64,000 nt of DNA from Streptomyces sp. ISL-100 (GCF_018614615.1 NZ_JAGGOK010000074.1:1-64000), one strand, 5' to 3'; positions 49,731-59,096 are shown, counted from the first letter of the stretch. A program made the numbers and translations. The notes: a model not told the origin generated them from the sequence alone.

Positions 49731-52676
49731 TTGGCTTTCCAGATGCCGGACCGCGGCGGAGGCCCGACAGGGCCACGGATCAGAGTCGGCCGCCCGTCCC
49801 GGCGTGTCCGGACCCTGCTCATGACATTGGGCGTCCTGGCCGTCCTGGCCATGGCGTTCGTCATGTTCGCCGGGTTCTGGACGGACTGGCTCTGGTACCG
49901 CTCGGTCCAATATTCCTCCGTTTTCACCACCACTTTGTGGACCAAGATCGGGCTCTTCGCCGTGTTCGGGCTGCTGATGGCCCTGGCCGTCGGCGTGAAC
50001 ATCTGGCTCGCGCACCGGCTCAGGCCGCCGCTGAGCGCGATGTCGCTCGAACAGCAGAACCTGGACCGCTACCGGATGGGCATCGCCCCGTACAAGAAGT
50101 GGGTGCTCCTCGCGGTCACCGCTCTGGTCGGGCTGATCGCCGGAGCCTCCGCGTCCGGACAGTGGCGTACGTGGCTCATGTGGGTCAACGGCGTGTCCTT
50201 CGGCCAGAAGGACCCGCAGTTCCAGATGGACGTGTCGTTCTACGCGTTCGACCTGCCCTGGTACCGCTTCCTGCTCGGCTTCGGCTTCGCGGCCACCGTG
50301 CTGTCCCTGATCGCCGCCGCCCTCGTGCATTACCTGTACGGCGGCCTGCGCATCACCAGCCCGGGCGCCAGGGCCACCGCCGCGGCGACCGGACACCTGT
50401 CGGTGCTGCTCGGCATCTTCGTGGCGCTCAAGGCCGTCGCGTACTGGCTCGACCGGTACGGCCTCGCGGTGAAGTCCAGTGACTTCAAGGCCACGGGCAA
50501 CTGGGCGGGTCTGCGGTACGTCGACGCCAATGCCTACCTCCCGGCGAAGACGATCCTCTTCTGCATCGCCGTCATCTGCGCGCTGCTGTTCTTTGCGACG
50601 CTCTGGCGCCGCACCTGGCAGCTGCCCGTCATCGGCTTCGGCCTCATGGTGCTCTCGGCGATCCTGATCGGCGGGCTCTACCCGGCGATTGTGCAGAAGT
50701 TCCAGGTCCAGCCGAACGAGCAGGCCAAGGAAGCGCCGTACATCAAGAAGAACATCGACGCGACGCGCAAGGCGTACGACATCGATGACGCGAAGGTGGA
50801 CGACTACCAGGGCGTCGGCGACAGCAAGGACAATGCCAAGCTGCGTGAGGACGCCGACACGGCGGCCAGCTACCGGCTGATCGACCCGAACGTCGTCCCG
50901 CCGACCTTCGACCAGCTCCAGCAGGAGCGCAAGTACTACCAGTTCCCCACGACGCTGGACGTGGACAGGTACAAGGGCCAGGACACGGTCGTCGGTCTGC
51001 GCGAGCTCGACCTCAAGGGCATCCCCAAGCGCAACTGGATCAACGACCACTTCACGTACACCCACGGATACGGCATGGTCGCGGCCAAGGGCACGGCGGT
51101 GAAGCCGGACACCGAGGGCGCCCCGGACTACATCGAGTCCAGCCTGCCGTCCCAGGGCATGCTCGACGAGTACGAGCAGCGGATCTACTACGGCGAGAAG
51201 ACCGAGCAGTACTCGATCGTGGGCGGCCCGCAGAAGGAGCTCGACTACGAGAAGAACGGCGAGCCCACCAAGACCACGAGCTACGAGGGCAAGAGCGGGG
51301 TCAATCTGTCGAACCCGCTGAACCGCGCCGCGTACGCCGTGGCCTTCAGCGAGCCGCAGATCCTCTACTCGGGAGCCATCGGCGAGGGCTCGCGGATCCT
51401 GTACAACCGCACGCCCAAGGAGCGCGTCGAGGCGGTCGCGCCCTGGCTGTCCCTCGACGGCGACGCCTACCCGGCGGTCGTCAACGGACGTGTCCAGTGG
51501 ATCGTCGACGCGTACACCACCACCAACGGTTACCCCTACGCCTCGCGTACGACGCTGGGGGACACGACCGCCGACTCGCTGTCGCAGACCGACAGCCAGC
51601 GCGCGGTGGTCGCCCAGCAGAACCAGGTCAACTACATCCGCAACTCGGTGAAGGCCACCGTCGACGCGTACGACGGCTCGGTCAAGCTGTACCAGTGGGA
51701 CACCGAGGACCCGGTCCTCAAGACCTGGATGAAGGCGTTCCCGGGCACGGTGAAGCCGAAGGGCGACATCGCGCCGGCGCTGATGGAGCACCTGCGCTAC
51801 CCGCAGGACCTCTTCAAGGTGCAGCGCGAGCTGCTCACCCGCTACCACGTCGAGAGCCCGTCGCAGTTCTACAGCGGCAGTGACGCGTGGCAGGTGCCGG
51901 ACGACCCGACGACCGGTGAGAAGAGCTCCGTACCGCCGTACTACCTGAGCCTGAAGATGCCGAAGGAGCAGGACCGGAGGTTCTCGCTGACGACGACGTT
52001 CACCCCCAACGGGCGCCCCAACCTTGGTGCGTTCATGGCGGTCGATGCCGATGCGTCGAGCAAGAACTACGGCACGATATGGCTCCTGAGAGTCACGGGC
52101 GACGTACCGGGGCCGCAGCAGGTGCAGAACCGGCTCAACAGCAATGCCGAGGTTGCCGAGTTCGTCAGGAACATGAAGGGCGCCAACTCGGACATCGAGT
52201 ACGGCAACCTGCTCACGATCCCGCTGAACGACGGTTTCCTGTACGTCGAGCCGGTGTACGCCCAGGGCAACAACGCCTATCCGCTCCTGAAGAAGGTCGC
52301 CGTCTCGTACGGCAGGGAGACCGTCTTCAAGAACACGCTGGGTGAGGCGCTGAACGCGGTCTTCGGTGAGGAGGGCGAAACGCCACCGCCGCCGGGTGAC
52401 GGTGACGGTGACACCACCAGGCCTCCGGCCGAGGGCGAGGAGTCGCTCCAGAAGGCCATCGAGGACGCCCAGAAGGCGTACGAGGAGGGCGAGGAGGCGC
52501 TGAAGCAGCAGGACTGGACCGCGTACGGCAAGGCGCAGGAGAAGCTCCAGGACGCGCTTCAGCGGGCCGCCGACGCGGAGGCGAAGACCGAGGCGCCGGC
52601 CGAGCCGGGTGCCGAGGGCGAGAAGCCCGAGAAGCCCGCCGAGCAGGACGGGGAAGGCGACCAGAAGGGCAGCTGA
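49731..52676 (+). CDS. UPF0182 family large membrane protein
   Basis: A 981-residue protein with seven hydrophobic segments in the first 310 residues, then a large extracytoplasmic domain (about 310-900) with many Tyr/Asn/Gly motifs such as DHFTYTHGYGMVAAKG and LRYPQDLFKVQ, and a C-terminal charged helical tail. This is the typical UPF0182 (DUF1 family COG1615) layout; Rv3193c is the homologue. TTG at 49731 is chosen because GAGG lies 8 bases upstream and gives MAFQMPDRGGG; ATG at 49743 is the alternative. Function unknown. Confidence 0.88.
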   Translation: MAFQMPDRGGGPTGPRIRVGRPSRRVRTLLMTLGVLAVLAMAFVMFAGFWTDWLWYRSVQYSSVFTTTLWTKIGLFAVFGLLMALAVGVNIWLAHRLRPPLSAMSLEQQNLDRYRMGIAPYKKWVLLAVTALVGLIAGASASGQWRTWLMWVNGVSFGQKDPQFQMDVSFYAFDLPWYRFLLGFGFAATVLSLIAAALVHYLYGGLRITSPGARATAAATGHLSVLLGIFVALKAVAYWLDRYGLAVKSSDFKATGNWAGLRYVDANAYLPAKTILFCIAVICALLFFATLWRRTWQLPVIGFGLMVLSAILIGGLYPAIVQKFQVQPNEQAKEAPYIKKNIDATRKAYDIDDAKVDDYQGVGDSKDNAKLREDADTAASYRLIDPNVVPPTFDQLQQERKYYQFPTTLDVDRYKGQDTVVGLRELDLKGIPKRNWINDHFTYTHGYGMVAAKGTAVKPDTEGAPDYIESSLPSQGMLDEYEQRIYYGEKTEQYSIVGGPQKELDYEKNGEPTKTTSYEGKSGVNLSNPLNRAAYAVAFSEPQILYSGAIGEGSRILYNRTPKERVEAVAPWLSLDGDAYPAVVNGRVQWIVDAYTTTNGYPYASRTTLGDTTADSLSQTDSQRAVVAQQNQVNYIRNSVKATVDAYDGSVKLYQWDTEDPVLKTWMKAFPGTVKPKGDIAPALMEHLRYPQDLFKVQRELLTRYHVESPSQFYSGSDAWQVPDDPTTGEKSSVPPYYLSLKMPKEQDRRFSLTTTFTPNGRPNLGAFMAVDADASSKNYGTIWLLRVTGDVPGPQQVQNRLNSNAEVAEFVRNMKGANSDIEYGNLLTIPLNDGFLYVEPVYAQGNNAYPLLKKVAVSYGRETVFKNTLGEALNAVFGEEGETPPPPGDGDGDTTRPPAEGEESLQKAIEDAQKAYEEGEEALKQQDWTAYGKAQEKLQDALQRAADAEAKTEAPAEPGAEGEKPEKPAEQDGEGDQKGS

Positions 52677-52718
52677 GCTGGGACATCCCCGCGCCGTGGT
52701 ACTGTTTGAACACAACGG

Positions 52719-52792
52719 CGCGGGGTGGAGCAGCTCGGTAGCTCGCTGGGCTCATAACCCAGAGGTCGCAGGTTCAAATCCTGTCCCCGCTA
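52719..52792 (+). tRNA. initiator tRNA-fMet (CAT), copy 1
   Basis: A 74-base tRNA, anticodon CAT at 52753-52755. The anticodon stem CTGGG/CCCAG has the three G-C pairs of initiator tRNA. Position 1 (C) faces T at position 72, so the end pair is unpaired, another initiator feature. The T-arm GGTTCAAATCC is normal. CCA is not encoded. It is identical to the copy at 55420-55493. Confidence 0.95.
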
Positions 52793-52809
52793 CTGAAGAA
52801 GAAGACGAG

Positions 52810-52840
52810 GGCCCGGATCTCGAAAGAGATCCGGGCCTTT
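52810..52840 (+). terminator. terminator after initiator tRNA copy 1
   Basis: A perfect 12-bp stem, 52810-52821 with 52826-52837, GAAA loop, then TTTG. Nearly the same hairpin follows tRNA copy 2. Confidence 0.9.
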
Positions 52841-53005
52841 GTTGTGTGTCCGGACATCCGTGCGCCCGTGCGAAGCGTCGTCCTGATGGGGGGAGTTGGG
52901 GCTGAGGCGTTTGAAGTGTCTCTCTGTGGGCATGTCGACAAAACGCTGAAGTGACCTCACTGGCTGCGGTATACCAGGTGTACGCGGGTTGCGGGTGGTG
53001 CGACG

Positions 53006-55312
53006 ATGGTTTTTATGGGGGACAGGACAACTCTGTTGGAGACAGGGCGGTTTGTGCAGCGACATCAAGAGCACGCTGTTGACACCGTTGATACCGCCGA
53101 GGCCGAGTCCGAGGCGCGGCACCGGAGCGCCGCCGAGAGCGGCGACACGGAGTCCATGAGCGTGCTCGGCTCGCTGCTGCTGCGCCGCGGTGACCTCGAC
53201 GGCGCGGAACCGCACCTGCGCGCCGCGACCGCCGACGGCGACCGAGCCGCCGCGAACAATCTGGGCGTACTTCTCCATCAGCGCGGATACGCCGACGAGG
53301 CGGCCGGCTGGTGGCGCATCGCCGCCGTGGCCGGGTCCGCGGCCGCCGCGCACGCACTCGGCCGCCACTACCGGGAGCGCGGCGACGAGCCCGCCGCGGA
53401 GTACTGGCTGCGCCAGTCCGCCGAACAGGGGCACGCGCTGGGGGCGTACGCCCTCGCCGACCTGCTGGAACACCGTAGCGACGTGGGCGCCGAGCGCTGG
53501 CTGCGCGCCGCCGCTGAGCAGGGGCACCGCGAAGCGGCGTACCGCCTCGCCCGCACGCTGGACCGCCGAGCCGCCGCGGAGGCGCACGCCGGCGTGGCAG
53601 CTTCCGGCGTCGCACAGGGGGGCGCGGACGTGCGCGCGAGGCGCGGAGCGAGCCCCCGTACGGGCGCGGGCGGGCCGAACGAGGCCCGTGCGGCGGGGAC
53701 GGGTACCGGCCGCGCGGGCGGCCGGGCTGACAGCGACTGGGACACCGGCACCGGCACCGGCAGGGGCACCGGTCACCTCGACCTGGGCACGGGCACGCGG
53801 CACGCGGGCGCGGCCGCCCGCGCCGGCGACCGCACGGGCGGCACCGGCCTGGGCTCCGTCCTCGACGTCGGCTCCTCGGGCACCCGCTACCCCGGTTACG
53901 GGTACGTCGGGACCGCTGACGTGGGGGACGGGGCTGAGGAGGTGGGGGAGCCCGGTGTGGTTCCGGCCGCCGGTGGGCGTCAGGGCGGTGCGGGGACGGG
54001 CACCGGTACCCCTCACGCCGTGGCGGGCGGCAGCCGTCGTACCGAGGGCGGGCAGTTCAGTACCGGTACGCGGCACGCCGGGATCGGTGCCGGGGAGCTG
54101 CCCCCCGCAGTGGAGGCCGAGCAGTGGTACCGGCAGGCCGCCGCGCGTGGGCACCGGCGTGCCGCCCTGCACCTCGGCGCCATCCTGGAGGAGCGCGGCG
54201 AGCTCAAGGAGGCCGGGCGCTGGTACCTGACCTCCGCCAAGGACGGCGAGGCCCGGGCCGCCTGCGCGCTGGGCTTCCTGCTTCGTGACGCCGGTGACGA
54301 GGAGAGCGCCGCCGTGTGGTGGCTGCGCGCCGCCCAGGACGGCGACGGCAACGCCGCCAACGCGCTCGGCGCCCTGCACGCCGCCCGCGGTGAGCAGCAG
54401 ACCGCCGAGCGGTGGTACCGCGCCGCACTGGACGCCGGTGACGTGAACGGGGCGTACAATCTCGGGCTGCTCTGCGCCGCCCAGGGGCGTAACGCCCAGG
54501 CCGACCAGTGGTACCGCCGCGCCGCCTACGCGGGCCACCGCGAGGCCGCCAACGCGCTCGCCATCCTGCTGCTCCAGGGCGGCGACGCGGCCGGCGCCGA
54601 GCCGTGGTTCTCCAAGGCCGCCGAGGCGGGAAGCGTCGACGCCGCCTTCAACCTCGGCATCCTCTACGCGGGTCGCGACGACGACCGTACGGCCTTCGTC
54701 TGGTACGAGCGCGCCGCCGCCGCCGGGCACACGGAGGCCGCACTCCAGGTCGGCATCGCCCTGCTCCGCGACGGCGAGGAACAGGACGCCGAGCGGCATC
54801 TGCGCTGCGCCGCGGGCAGCGGCAACGCCGAGGCCGCCTTCCGCCTCGCCACGCTGCTCGACCGCAGGCAGCCCCCGCCGAGTGCGCCCGGACTCGGCGA
54901 GACGCTGAACGAGAAGACGGAGTGCGAGGAGTGGTACGAGCGGGCCGCCGAGCAGGGTCACCGCCGCGCCCAGGTGCGCGTCGGCATGCTCGCCGCGGGC
55001 CGGGGCGACCTGGAGGGCGCCGCGCGCTGGTACCGGGAGGCCGCCGAGGCGGGCAGCCGCAACGGTGCCTTCAACCTCGGGCTGCTGCTGGCCCGCGAGG
55101 GCAGCGAGCCGGAGGCGGCCCTGTGGTGGTCCCGAGCCGCGCACGCCGGTCACGGCCGCGCGGCGCTGCGCCTCGCACTGCTCGCCGCCCGGCACGGCGA
55201 GCTGGACGAGGGCGAGCGGTGGTGTGCGCGGGCCGTGGAGCTCGGGCCCGCCGAGGTCGCCGAGCGTGCGGCGAGACTGCGCGAGGCGCTGCACCAGGAG
55301 CTCACCGCGTAG
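53006..55312 (+). CDS. Sel1/TPR-like repeat protein with Gly/Thr-rich insert
   Basis: A 768-residue protein built of Sel1-like repeats of about 36 residues (for example AAANNLGVLLHQRGYADEAAGWWRIAAVAG, written in parts: AAANNLGVLLHQRG, YADEAAGWWRIAAVAG). About 5 units lie before residue 195 and about 11 after 370. The middle (about 200-370) is a low-complexity Gly/Thr/Ala/Arg insert with repeated GTGTG and GTRHAG. Such repeats form right-handed superhelices for protein binding. ATG 53006 has a GGGTGG site; ATG 53015 is an alternative. It sits alone between two initiator tRNA genes. Confidence 0.85.
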   Translation: MVFMGDRTTLLETGRFVQRHQEHAVDTVDTAEAESEARHRSAAESGDTESMSVLGSLLLRRGDLDGAEPHLRAATADGDRAAANNLGVLLHQRGYADEAAGWWRIAAVAGSAAAAHALGRHYRERGDEPAAEYWLRQSAEQGHALGAYALADLLEHRSDVGAERWLRAAAEQGHREAAYRLARTLDRRAAAEAHAGVAASGVAQGGADVRARRGASPRTGAGGPNEARAAGTGTGRAGGRADSDWDTGTGTGRGTGHLDLGTGTRHAGAAARAGDRTGGTGLGSVLDVGSSGTRYPGYGYVGTADVGDGAEEVGEPGVVPAAGGRQGGAGTGTGTPHAVAGGSRRTEGGQFSTGTRHAGIGAGELPPAVEAEQWYRQAAARGHRRAALHLGAILEERGELKEAGRWYLTSAKDGEARAACALGFLLRDAGDEESAAVWWLRAAQDGDGNAANALGALHAARGEQQTAERWYRAALDAGDVNGAYNLGLLCAAQGRNAQADQWYRRAAYAGHREAANALAILLLQGGDAAGAEPWFSKAAEAGSVDAAFNLGILYAGRDDDRTAFVWYERAAAAGHTEAALQVGIALLRDGEEQDAERHLRCAAGSGNAEAAFRLATLLDRRQPPPSAPGLGETLNEKTECEEWYERAAEQGHRRAQVRVGMLAAGRGDLEGAARWYREAAEAGSRNGAFNLGLLLAREGSEPEAALWWSRAAHAGHGRAALRLALLAARHGELDEGERWCARAVELGPAEVAERAARLREALHQELTA

Positions 55313-55419
55313 TGAGAGTTGCTGGAGGATCGTTTCGCCACCTCGTCCCACGTCGTTCCACCTCGTACGGGAAGGGATTTGCGCTGGTCGGCGGGGCGAC
55401 GTACAGTCGTGTTTACCGA

Positions 55420-55493
55420 CGCGGGGTGGAGCAGCTCGGTAGCTCGCTGGGCTCATAACCCAGAGGTCGCAGGTTCAAATCCTGTCCCCGCTA
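55420..55493 (+). tRNA. initiator tRNA-fMet (CAT), copy 2
   Basis: A 74-base sequence identical to the copy at 52719-52792; anticodon CAT at 55454-55456, three G-C pairs in the anticodon stem and a C1/T72 mismatch. CCA is not encoded. A nearly identical terminator follows. Confidence 0.95.
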
Positions 55494-55510
55494 CTGAAGA
55501 GGTAGCCGAA

Positions 55511-55540
55511 GGCCCGGATCTCGAAAGAGATCCGGGCCTT
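55511..55540 (+). terminator. terminator after initiator tRNA copy 2
   Basis: A 12-bp stem, 55511-55522 with 55527-55538, GAAA loop, then TT. The stem sequence is the same as after copy 1. Confidence 0.88.
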
Positions 55541-55576
55541 CGTCGTATACGGACGGATCACAAAGGGGCGATCACC

Positions 55577-55615
55577 CAAAGGGCCTGGCACCAGAATCTG
55601 GTGCCAGGCCCTTTG
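55577..55615. terminator. terminator before the catR stop
   Basis: A perfect 17-bp stem, 55577-55593 with 55599-55615, loop GAATC. It ends minus-strand transcripts from catR and is a backstop for the tRNA transcript. Confidence 0.85.
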
Positions 55616-55638
55616 TCGTTCAGGTGGTGCCTGTGTTG

Positions 55639-56055
55639 TCAGGCGGAGGCGCAGTTGGGGCACGTGCCCCGGTAGGTCACCTCTACGTCCGAGATCGTGA
55701 AGCCGAAGCGCTCGGAGTCCGGCAGGTCCGTGAGCGGATTGCCCACCGGGTGTACGTCGCGGATGGCGCCGCACCGCGCGCAGACCAGGTGCTGGTGCGG
55801 GGTGTGCGCGTTCGGGTCGTACCGCTTCGCCCGACGGTCCGTGGAGACCTCGAGCACCTCGCCGAGGGTAACCATCTCGCCCAGCGTGTTGTAGACGGTC
55901 GCCCGGGAGATCTCGGGCAGCTTGGCCACGGCGCGCGCGTGCACCTCGTCGGCGGTCAGGTGGATGTGGTCCCCGTCAAGGACTTCGGCCACGACGCGCC
56001 GCTGAGCGGTCATACGCCAGCCGCGTCCGCGCAGTCGTTCCAACAGGTCACTCAT
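55639..56055 (-). CDS. catR: Fur/PerR-family repressor (CatR-like)
   Basis: A 138-residue Fur-family regulator. The DNA-binding winged helix includes EISRATVYNTLGEMV near residue 48; the metal-binding HQHLVCARCG near 87 and CPNC near the C-terminus form the structural zinc site. The position divergent from a catalase gene matches CatR-CatA in Streptomyces, where the metal-loaded repressor is oxidised by peroxide and released. ATG at 56055. The shared spacer holds a palindromic box at 56125-56138. Confidence 0.92.
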   Translation of the reverse strand: MSDLLERLRGRGWRMTAQRRVVAEVLDGDHIHLTADEVHARAVAKLPEISRATVYNTLGEMVTLGEVLEVSTDRRAKRYDPNAHTPHQHLVCARCGAIRDVHPVGNPLTDLPDSERFGFTISDVEVTYRGTCPNCASA

Positions 56056-56124
56056 GGGGACCAGCCTAACAGTGGGGGACCCAGGTCCCGAACGGGTGTG
56101 ACTTTGGATGTTTGCTTGACTTAG

Positions 56125-56138
56125 ACAATGTCCATTGT
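56125..56138. promoter_or_regulatory. CatR/PerR-type operator
   Basis: ACAATG-TC-CATTGT, a perfect 6+6 palindrome with a 2-base centre, lies in the catR-catA spacer, in the AT-richest stretch of the area. It resembles PerR/Fur boxes and could control both genes. Confidence 0.7.
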
Positions 56139-56198
56139 AGGATCGGGAGCGGCAAACGCCAAGGGACAGGACTTGCAGGTATGACGCAGGAGGCGCAC

Positions 56199-57650
56199 GT
56201 GACGCAGGGACCGCTTACCACGGAGGCCGGCGCGCCGGTCGCCGACAACCAGAACAGCGAGACCGCTGGCGTAGGCGGCCCCGTTCTGGTCCAGGACCAG
56301 GCGCTGCTCGAGAAGCTCGCCCACTTCAACCGCGAGCGCATCCCGGAGCGCATAGTCCACGCGCGCGGCGCCGGTGCGTACGGCACCTTCACGCTGACCC
56401 GTGACGTCTCGCAGTGGACGCGGGCGAAGTTCCTCTCCGAGGTCGGCAAGCAGACCGAAACGTTCCTGCGCTTCTCCACCGTCGCCGGCAACCTCGGTTC
56501 CGCGGACGCCGTGCGCGACCCCCGTGGCTTCGCGCTGAAGTTCTACACGGAGGAGGGCAACTACGACCTCGTCGGGAACAACACGCCCGTCTTCTTCATC
56601 AAGGACGCCATCAAGTTCCCCGACTTCATCCACACCCAGAAGCGCGACCCGTACACCGGCTCGCAGGAAGCCGACAACGTGTGGGACTTCTGGGGCCTGA
56701 GCCCCGAGTCGACGCACCAGGTGACCTGGCTGTTCGGTGACCGCGGCATCCCGGCGACGCTGCGCCACATGAACGGGTACGGCTCGCACACGTACCAGTG
56801 GAACAACGAGGCCGGCGAGGTCTTCTGGGTCAAGTACCACTTCAAGACCGACCAGGGCATCAAGAACCTCACCACCGACGAGGCCAACCGCCTCTCCGGC
56901 GTCGACCCCGACTCGCACCAGCGCGACCTGCGCGAGTCGATCGAGCGCGGTGACTTCCCGTCCTGGACGGTGCAGGTGCAGATCATGCCGGCGGCCGAGG
57001 CGGCGACGTACCGCTTCAACCCGTTCGACCTCACCAAGGTCTGGCCGCACGCGGACTACCCGCCGATCGAGATCGGCAAGCTGGAGCTCAACCGCAACCC
57101 GGAGAACATCTTCGCCGAGGTCGAGCAGTCGATCTTCAGCCCCGCGCACTTCGTGCCGGGCATCGGCCCGTCCCCCGACAAGATGCTCCAGGGCCGTCTC
57201 TTCGCGTACGGCGACGCCCACCGCTACCGCGTCGGCATCAACGCCGACCACCTGCCGGTGAACCGCCCGCACGCCACGGAGGCGCGGACGAACTCCCGTG
57301 ACGGCTACCTGTACGACGGCCGGCACAAGGGCACCAAGAACTACGAGCCCAACAGCTTCGGCGGCCCCGAGCAGACGGGGCGGCCGCTGTGGGAGCCGGT
57401 TCCGGTTACCGGCGCCACGGGCAACCACGAGGCCCCGAACCACGCCGAGGACGACGACTTCGTCCAGGCGGGCAACCTCTACCGCATGATGTCGGAGGAC
57501 GAGAAGGGCCGCCTGATCGAGAACCTCGCCGGGTTCATCTCCAAGGTGTCGCGCGACGACATCGCGGAGCGCGCGGTCAACAACTTCCGTCAGGCCGACG
57601 GTGACTTCGGCAAGCGGCTGGAGGCCGCGGTCCAGGCCCTGCGCGGCTAG
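56199..57650 (+). CDS. catA: monofunctional heme catalase
   Basis: A 483-residue catalase. The catalytic His is in ERIVHARGAGAYG near residue 55, the Asn in NNTPVFFIKD near 128, and the heme-ligand Tyr in RLFAYGDAHRYR near 333; DRGIPATLRHMNGYGSHTY is also typical (about 180-198). GTG at 56199 is chosen because AGGAGG lies 5 bases upstream; ATG 56181 would add six residues. It decomposes hydrogen peroxide. Divergent from catR, which probably represses it. Confidence 0.95.
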   Translation: MTQGPLTTEAGAPVADNQNSETAGVGGPVLVQDQALLEKLAHFNRERIPERIVHARGAGAYGTFTLTRDVSQWTRAKFLSEVGKQTETFLRFSTVAGNLGSADAVRDPRGFALKFYTEEGNYDLVGNNTPVFFIKDAIKFPDFIHTQKRDPYTGSQEADNVWDFWGLSPESTHQVTWLFGDRGIPATLRHMNGYGSHTYQWNNEAGEVFWVKYHFKTDQGIKNLTTDEANRLSGVDPDSHQRDLRESIERGDFPSWTVQVQIMPAAEAATYRFNPFDLTKVWPHADYPPIEIGKLELNRNPENIFAEVEQSIFSPAHFVPGIGPSPDKMLQGRLFAYGDAHRYRVGINADHLPVNRPHATEARTNSRDGYLYDGRHKGTKNYEPNSFGGPEQTGRPLWEPVPVTGATGNHEAPNHAEDDDFVQAGNLYRMMSEDEKGRLIENLAGFISKVSRDDIAERAVNNFRQADGDFGKRLEAAVQALRG

Positions 57651-57671
57651 TACGGACCGCTTGCCGTAGGC

Positions 57672-57708
57672 AGAGGGCCGGATTCCCCGAGGGGAGTCCG
57701 GCCCTCTT
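57672..57708. terminator. terminator between catA and the CBS gene
   Basis: A 17-bp stem with one G-T type mismatch, 57672-57688 with 57691-57707, followed by TT. It lies between two convergent genes. Confidence 0.88.
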
Positions 57709-57714
57709 TCGCGC

Positions 57715-58119
57715 TCAGCCCACGAGGGAGGCGGTCTGCTGTCTGCGGCTCGGTGCCCAGCAGCGGATGATGTCGCGTACGGAGACGACCCCGACGGGGC
57801 CGTCGCCGTCCAGCACGATCAGGTGCCGGAAGCCGCCGTGCGCCATGGCGTCGGCGGCGTCCTCGAGCGTCCAGGAGGGCGCCGCGAAGACGACGTCGGT
57901 GGTGGTGTGGGCGCCTGCCGTTTCGAGGTCGGGGTCCTGTCCCGACCCGATGGAGATGAGGATGTCGCGTTCGGTCAGGATGCCGAGTCCGTCGGCGTCG
58001 GTGTCGAGGACGACGGCCGCCCCGACGCGGCGCTCCGCCATCAGGCGGGCTGCCTGGCGGAGCGTGTGGGCGGGGCCGATGGTGAGGACCACCGTGCTCA
58101 TGGCGTCACGGACGAGCAT
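57715..58119 (-). CDS. CBS-domain protein
   Basis: A 134-residue protein of two CBS motifs. MLVRDAMSTVVLTIGPAHTL opens the first, GLGILTERDIL closes it, and VGVVSVRDIIRC closes the second. Such proteins bind adenine nucleotides and sense energy state. ATG at 58119 is chosen because AGGAGG lies 10 bases upstream; GTG at 58131 abuts that site and is unlikely. Its partner is unknown. Confidence 0.9.
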   Translation of the reverse strand: MLVRDAMSTVVLTIGPAHTLRQAARLMAERRVGAAVVLDTDADGLGILTERDILISIGSGQDPDLETAGAHTTTDVVFAAPSWTLEDAADAMAHGGFRHLIVLDGDGPVGVVSVRDIIRCWAPSRRQQTASLVG

Positions 58120-58301
58120 GGACGGAGCCACCTCCTTGGTGAAGCGGGCATCGAGAGATACGAGAACCGATTCACAAGTTCACAAGTGGGGGGACTCATA
58201 GAGTGGCAGCCGGGCGCGACGGCAACAAGAGGGCGCGGGAGGGTGTGTCTCGCGATCACACGCCTCCACGCGCCGGTTTCCCTCGCCGTACGACGCAGTC
58301 G

Positions 58302-59096
58302 TCAGCCGCGGAGGTAGCCCAGCATCTCCTCGTGGAGCAGGCCGTTGGACGCGGCGGCATTGCCGCCGTGGGGTCCCGTCACTCCTTCGAGGCTGGTGAA
58401 GACGCCGCCCGCCTCCTGGACGATGATCGCGTTCGCGGCCATGTCCCACAGCGACAGTTCCGGCTCCGCGCAGATGTCCACGGAACCCTCGGCGACCATC
58501 ATGTACGGCCAGAAGTCGCCGTATCCGCGCGTCCGCCAGCAGTCGCGGGTCAGATCCAGGAAACCGTCGAGCCGGCCCTGCTCCTCCCAGCCACTCAGCG
58601 AGGAGTACGCGAAGGACGCGTTCGCGATCTCGTCGACCTTGGAGACGTGGATGCGCGTCGCCGAGGTGAGGCTGCGCCCGGTGTACGCTCCGGCGCCCTT
58701 CGCCGCCCACCAGCGGCGGCCCAGCGCGGGCGCCGAGACGACGCCCATCACGGGCTGGAAGCCGTGCTCGCCGGCCTCCATGAGTGAGATCAGCGTCGCC
58801 CAGACCGGCACACCGCGCACGTAGTTCTTGGTGCCGTCGATCGGGTCGACCACCCAGCGGCGCGGGCCCGTGCCCTGGAGCCCGTACTCCTCACCCAGAA
58901 CGGCGTCACGCGGCCTGCCGCGGTGCAGGTGGCTGCGGATCAGCTCCTCGGCGGCCTTGTCGGCCTCCGTCACCGGTGTCATGTCCGGTTTGGTCTCGAC
59001 CTTGAGATCGAGCGCCTTGAAGCGCTCCATCGTCGTGGCGTCCGCGGCGTCCGCGAGGACATGGGCAAAGCGCAGATCATCGTGATAGTCGGGCAT
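58302..59096 (-). CDS. hisN: histidinol-phosphatase, inositol-monophosphatase type
   Basis: A 264-residue IMPase-fold enzyme. Metal-binding motifs are LGEEYG near residue 68, DPIDGTKNYVRG near 83 and LSLWDMAA near 213. This family in actinobacteria includes HisN, which dephosphorylates histidinol phosphate in histidine synthesis; a general inositol phosphatase cannot be excluded. ATG at 59096. It stands apart from other his genes. Confidence 0.87.
   Translation of the reverse strand: MPDYHDDLRFAHVLADAADATTMERFKALDLKVETKPDMTPVTEADKAAEELIRSHLHRGRPRDAVLGEEYGLQGTGPRRWVVDPIDGTKNYVRGVPVWATLISLMEAGEHGFQPVMGVVSAPALGRRWWAAKGAGAYTGRSLTSATRIHVSKVDEIANASFAYSSLSGWEEQGRLDGFLDLTRDCWRTRGYGDFWPYMMVAEGSVDICAEPELSLWDMAANAIIVQEAGGVFTSLEGVTGPHGGNAAASNGLLHEEMLGYLRG

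Noticed and set aside
52719..55493. A tRNA attachment site with an integrated element between two copies
   Set aside because: No integrase or phage gene lies between the tRNAs; the repeats span the whole tRNA plus terminator, which fits gene duplication better. Not fully excluded.
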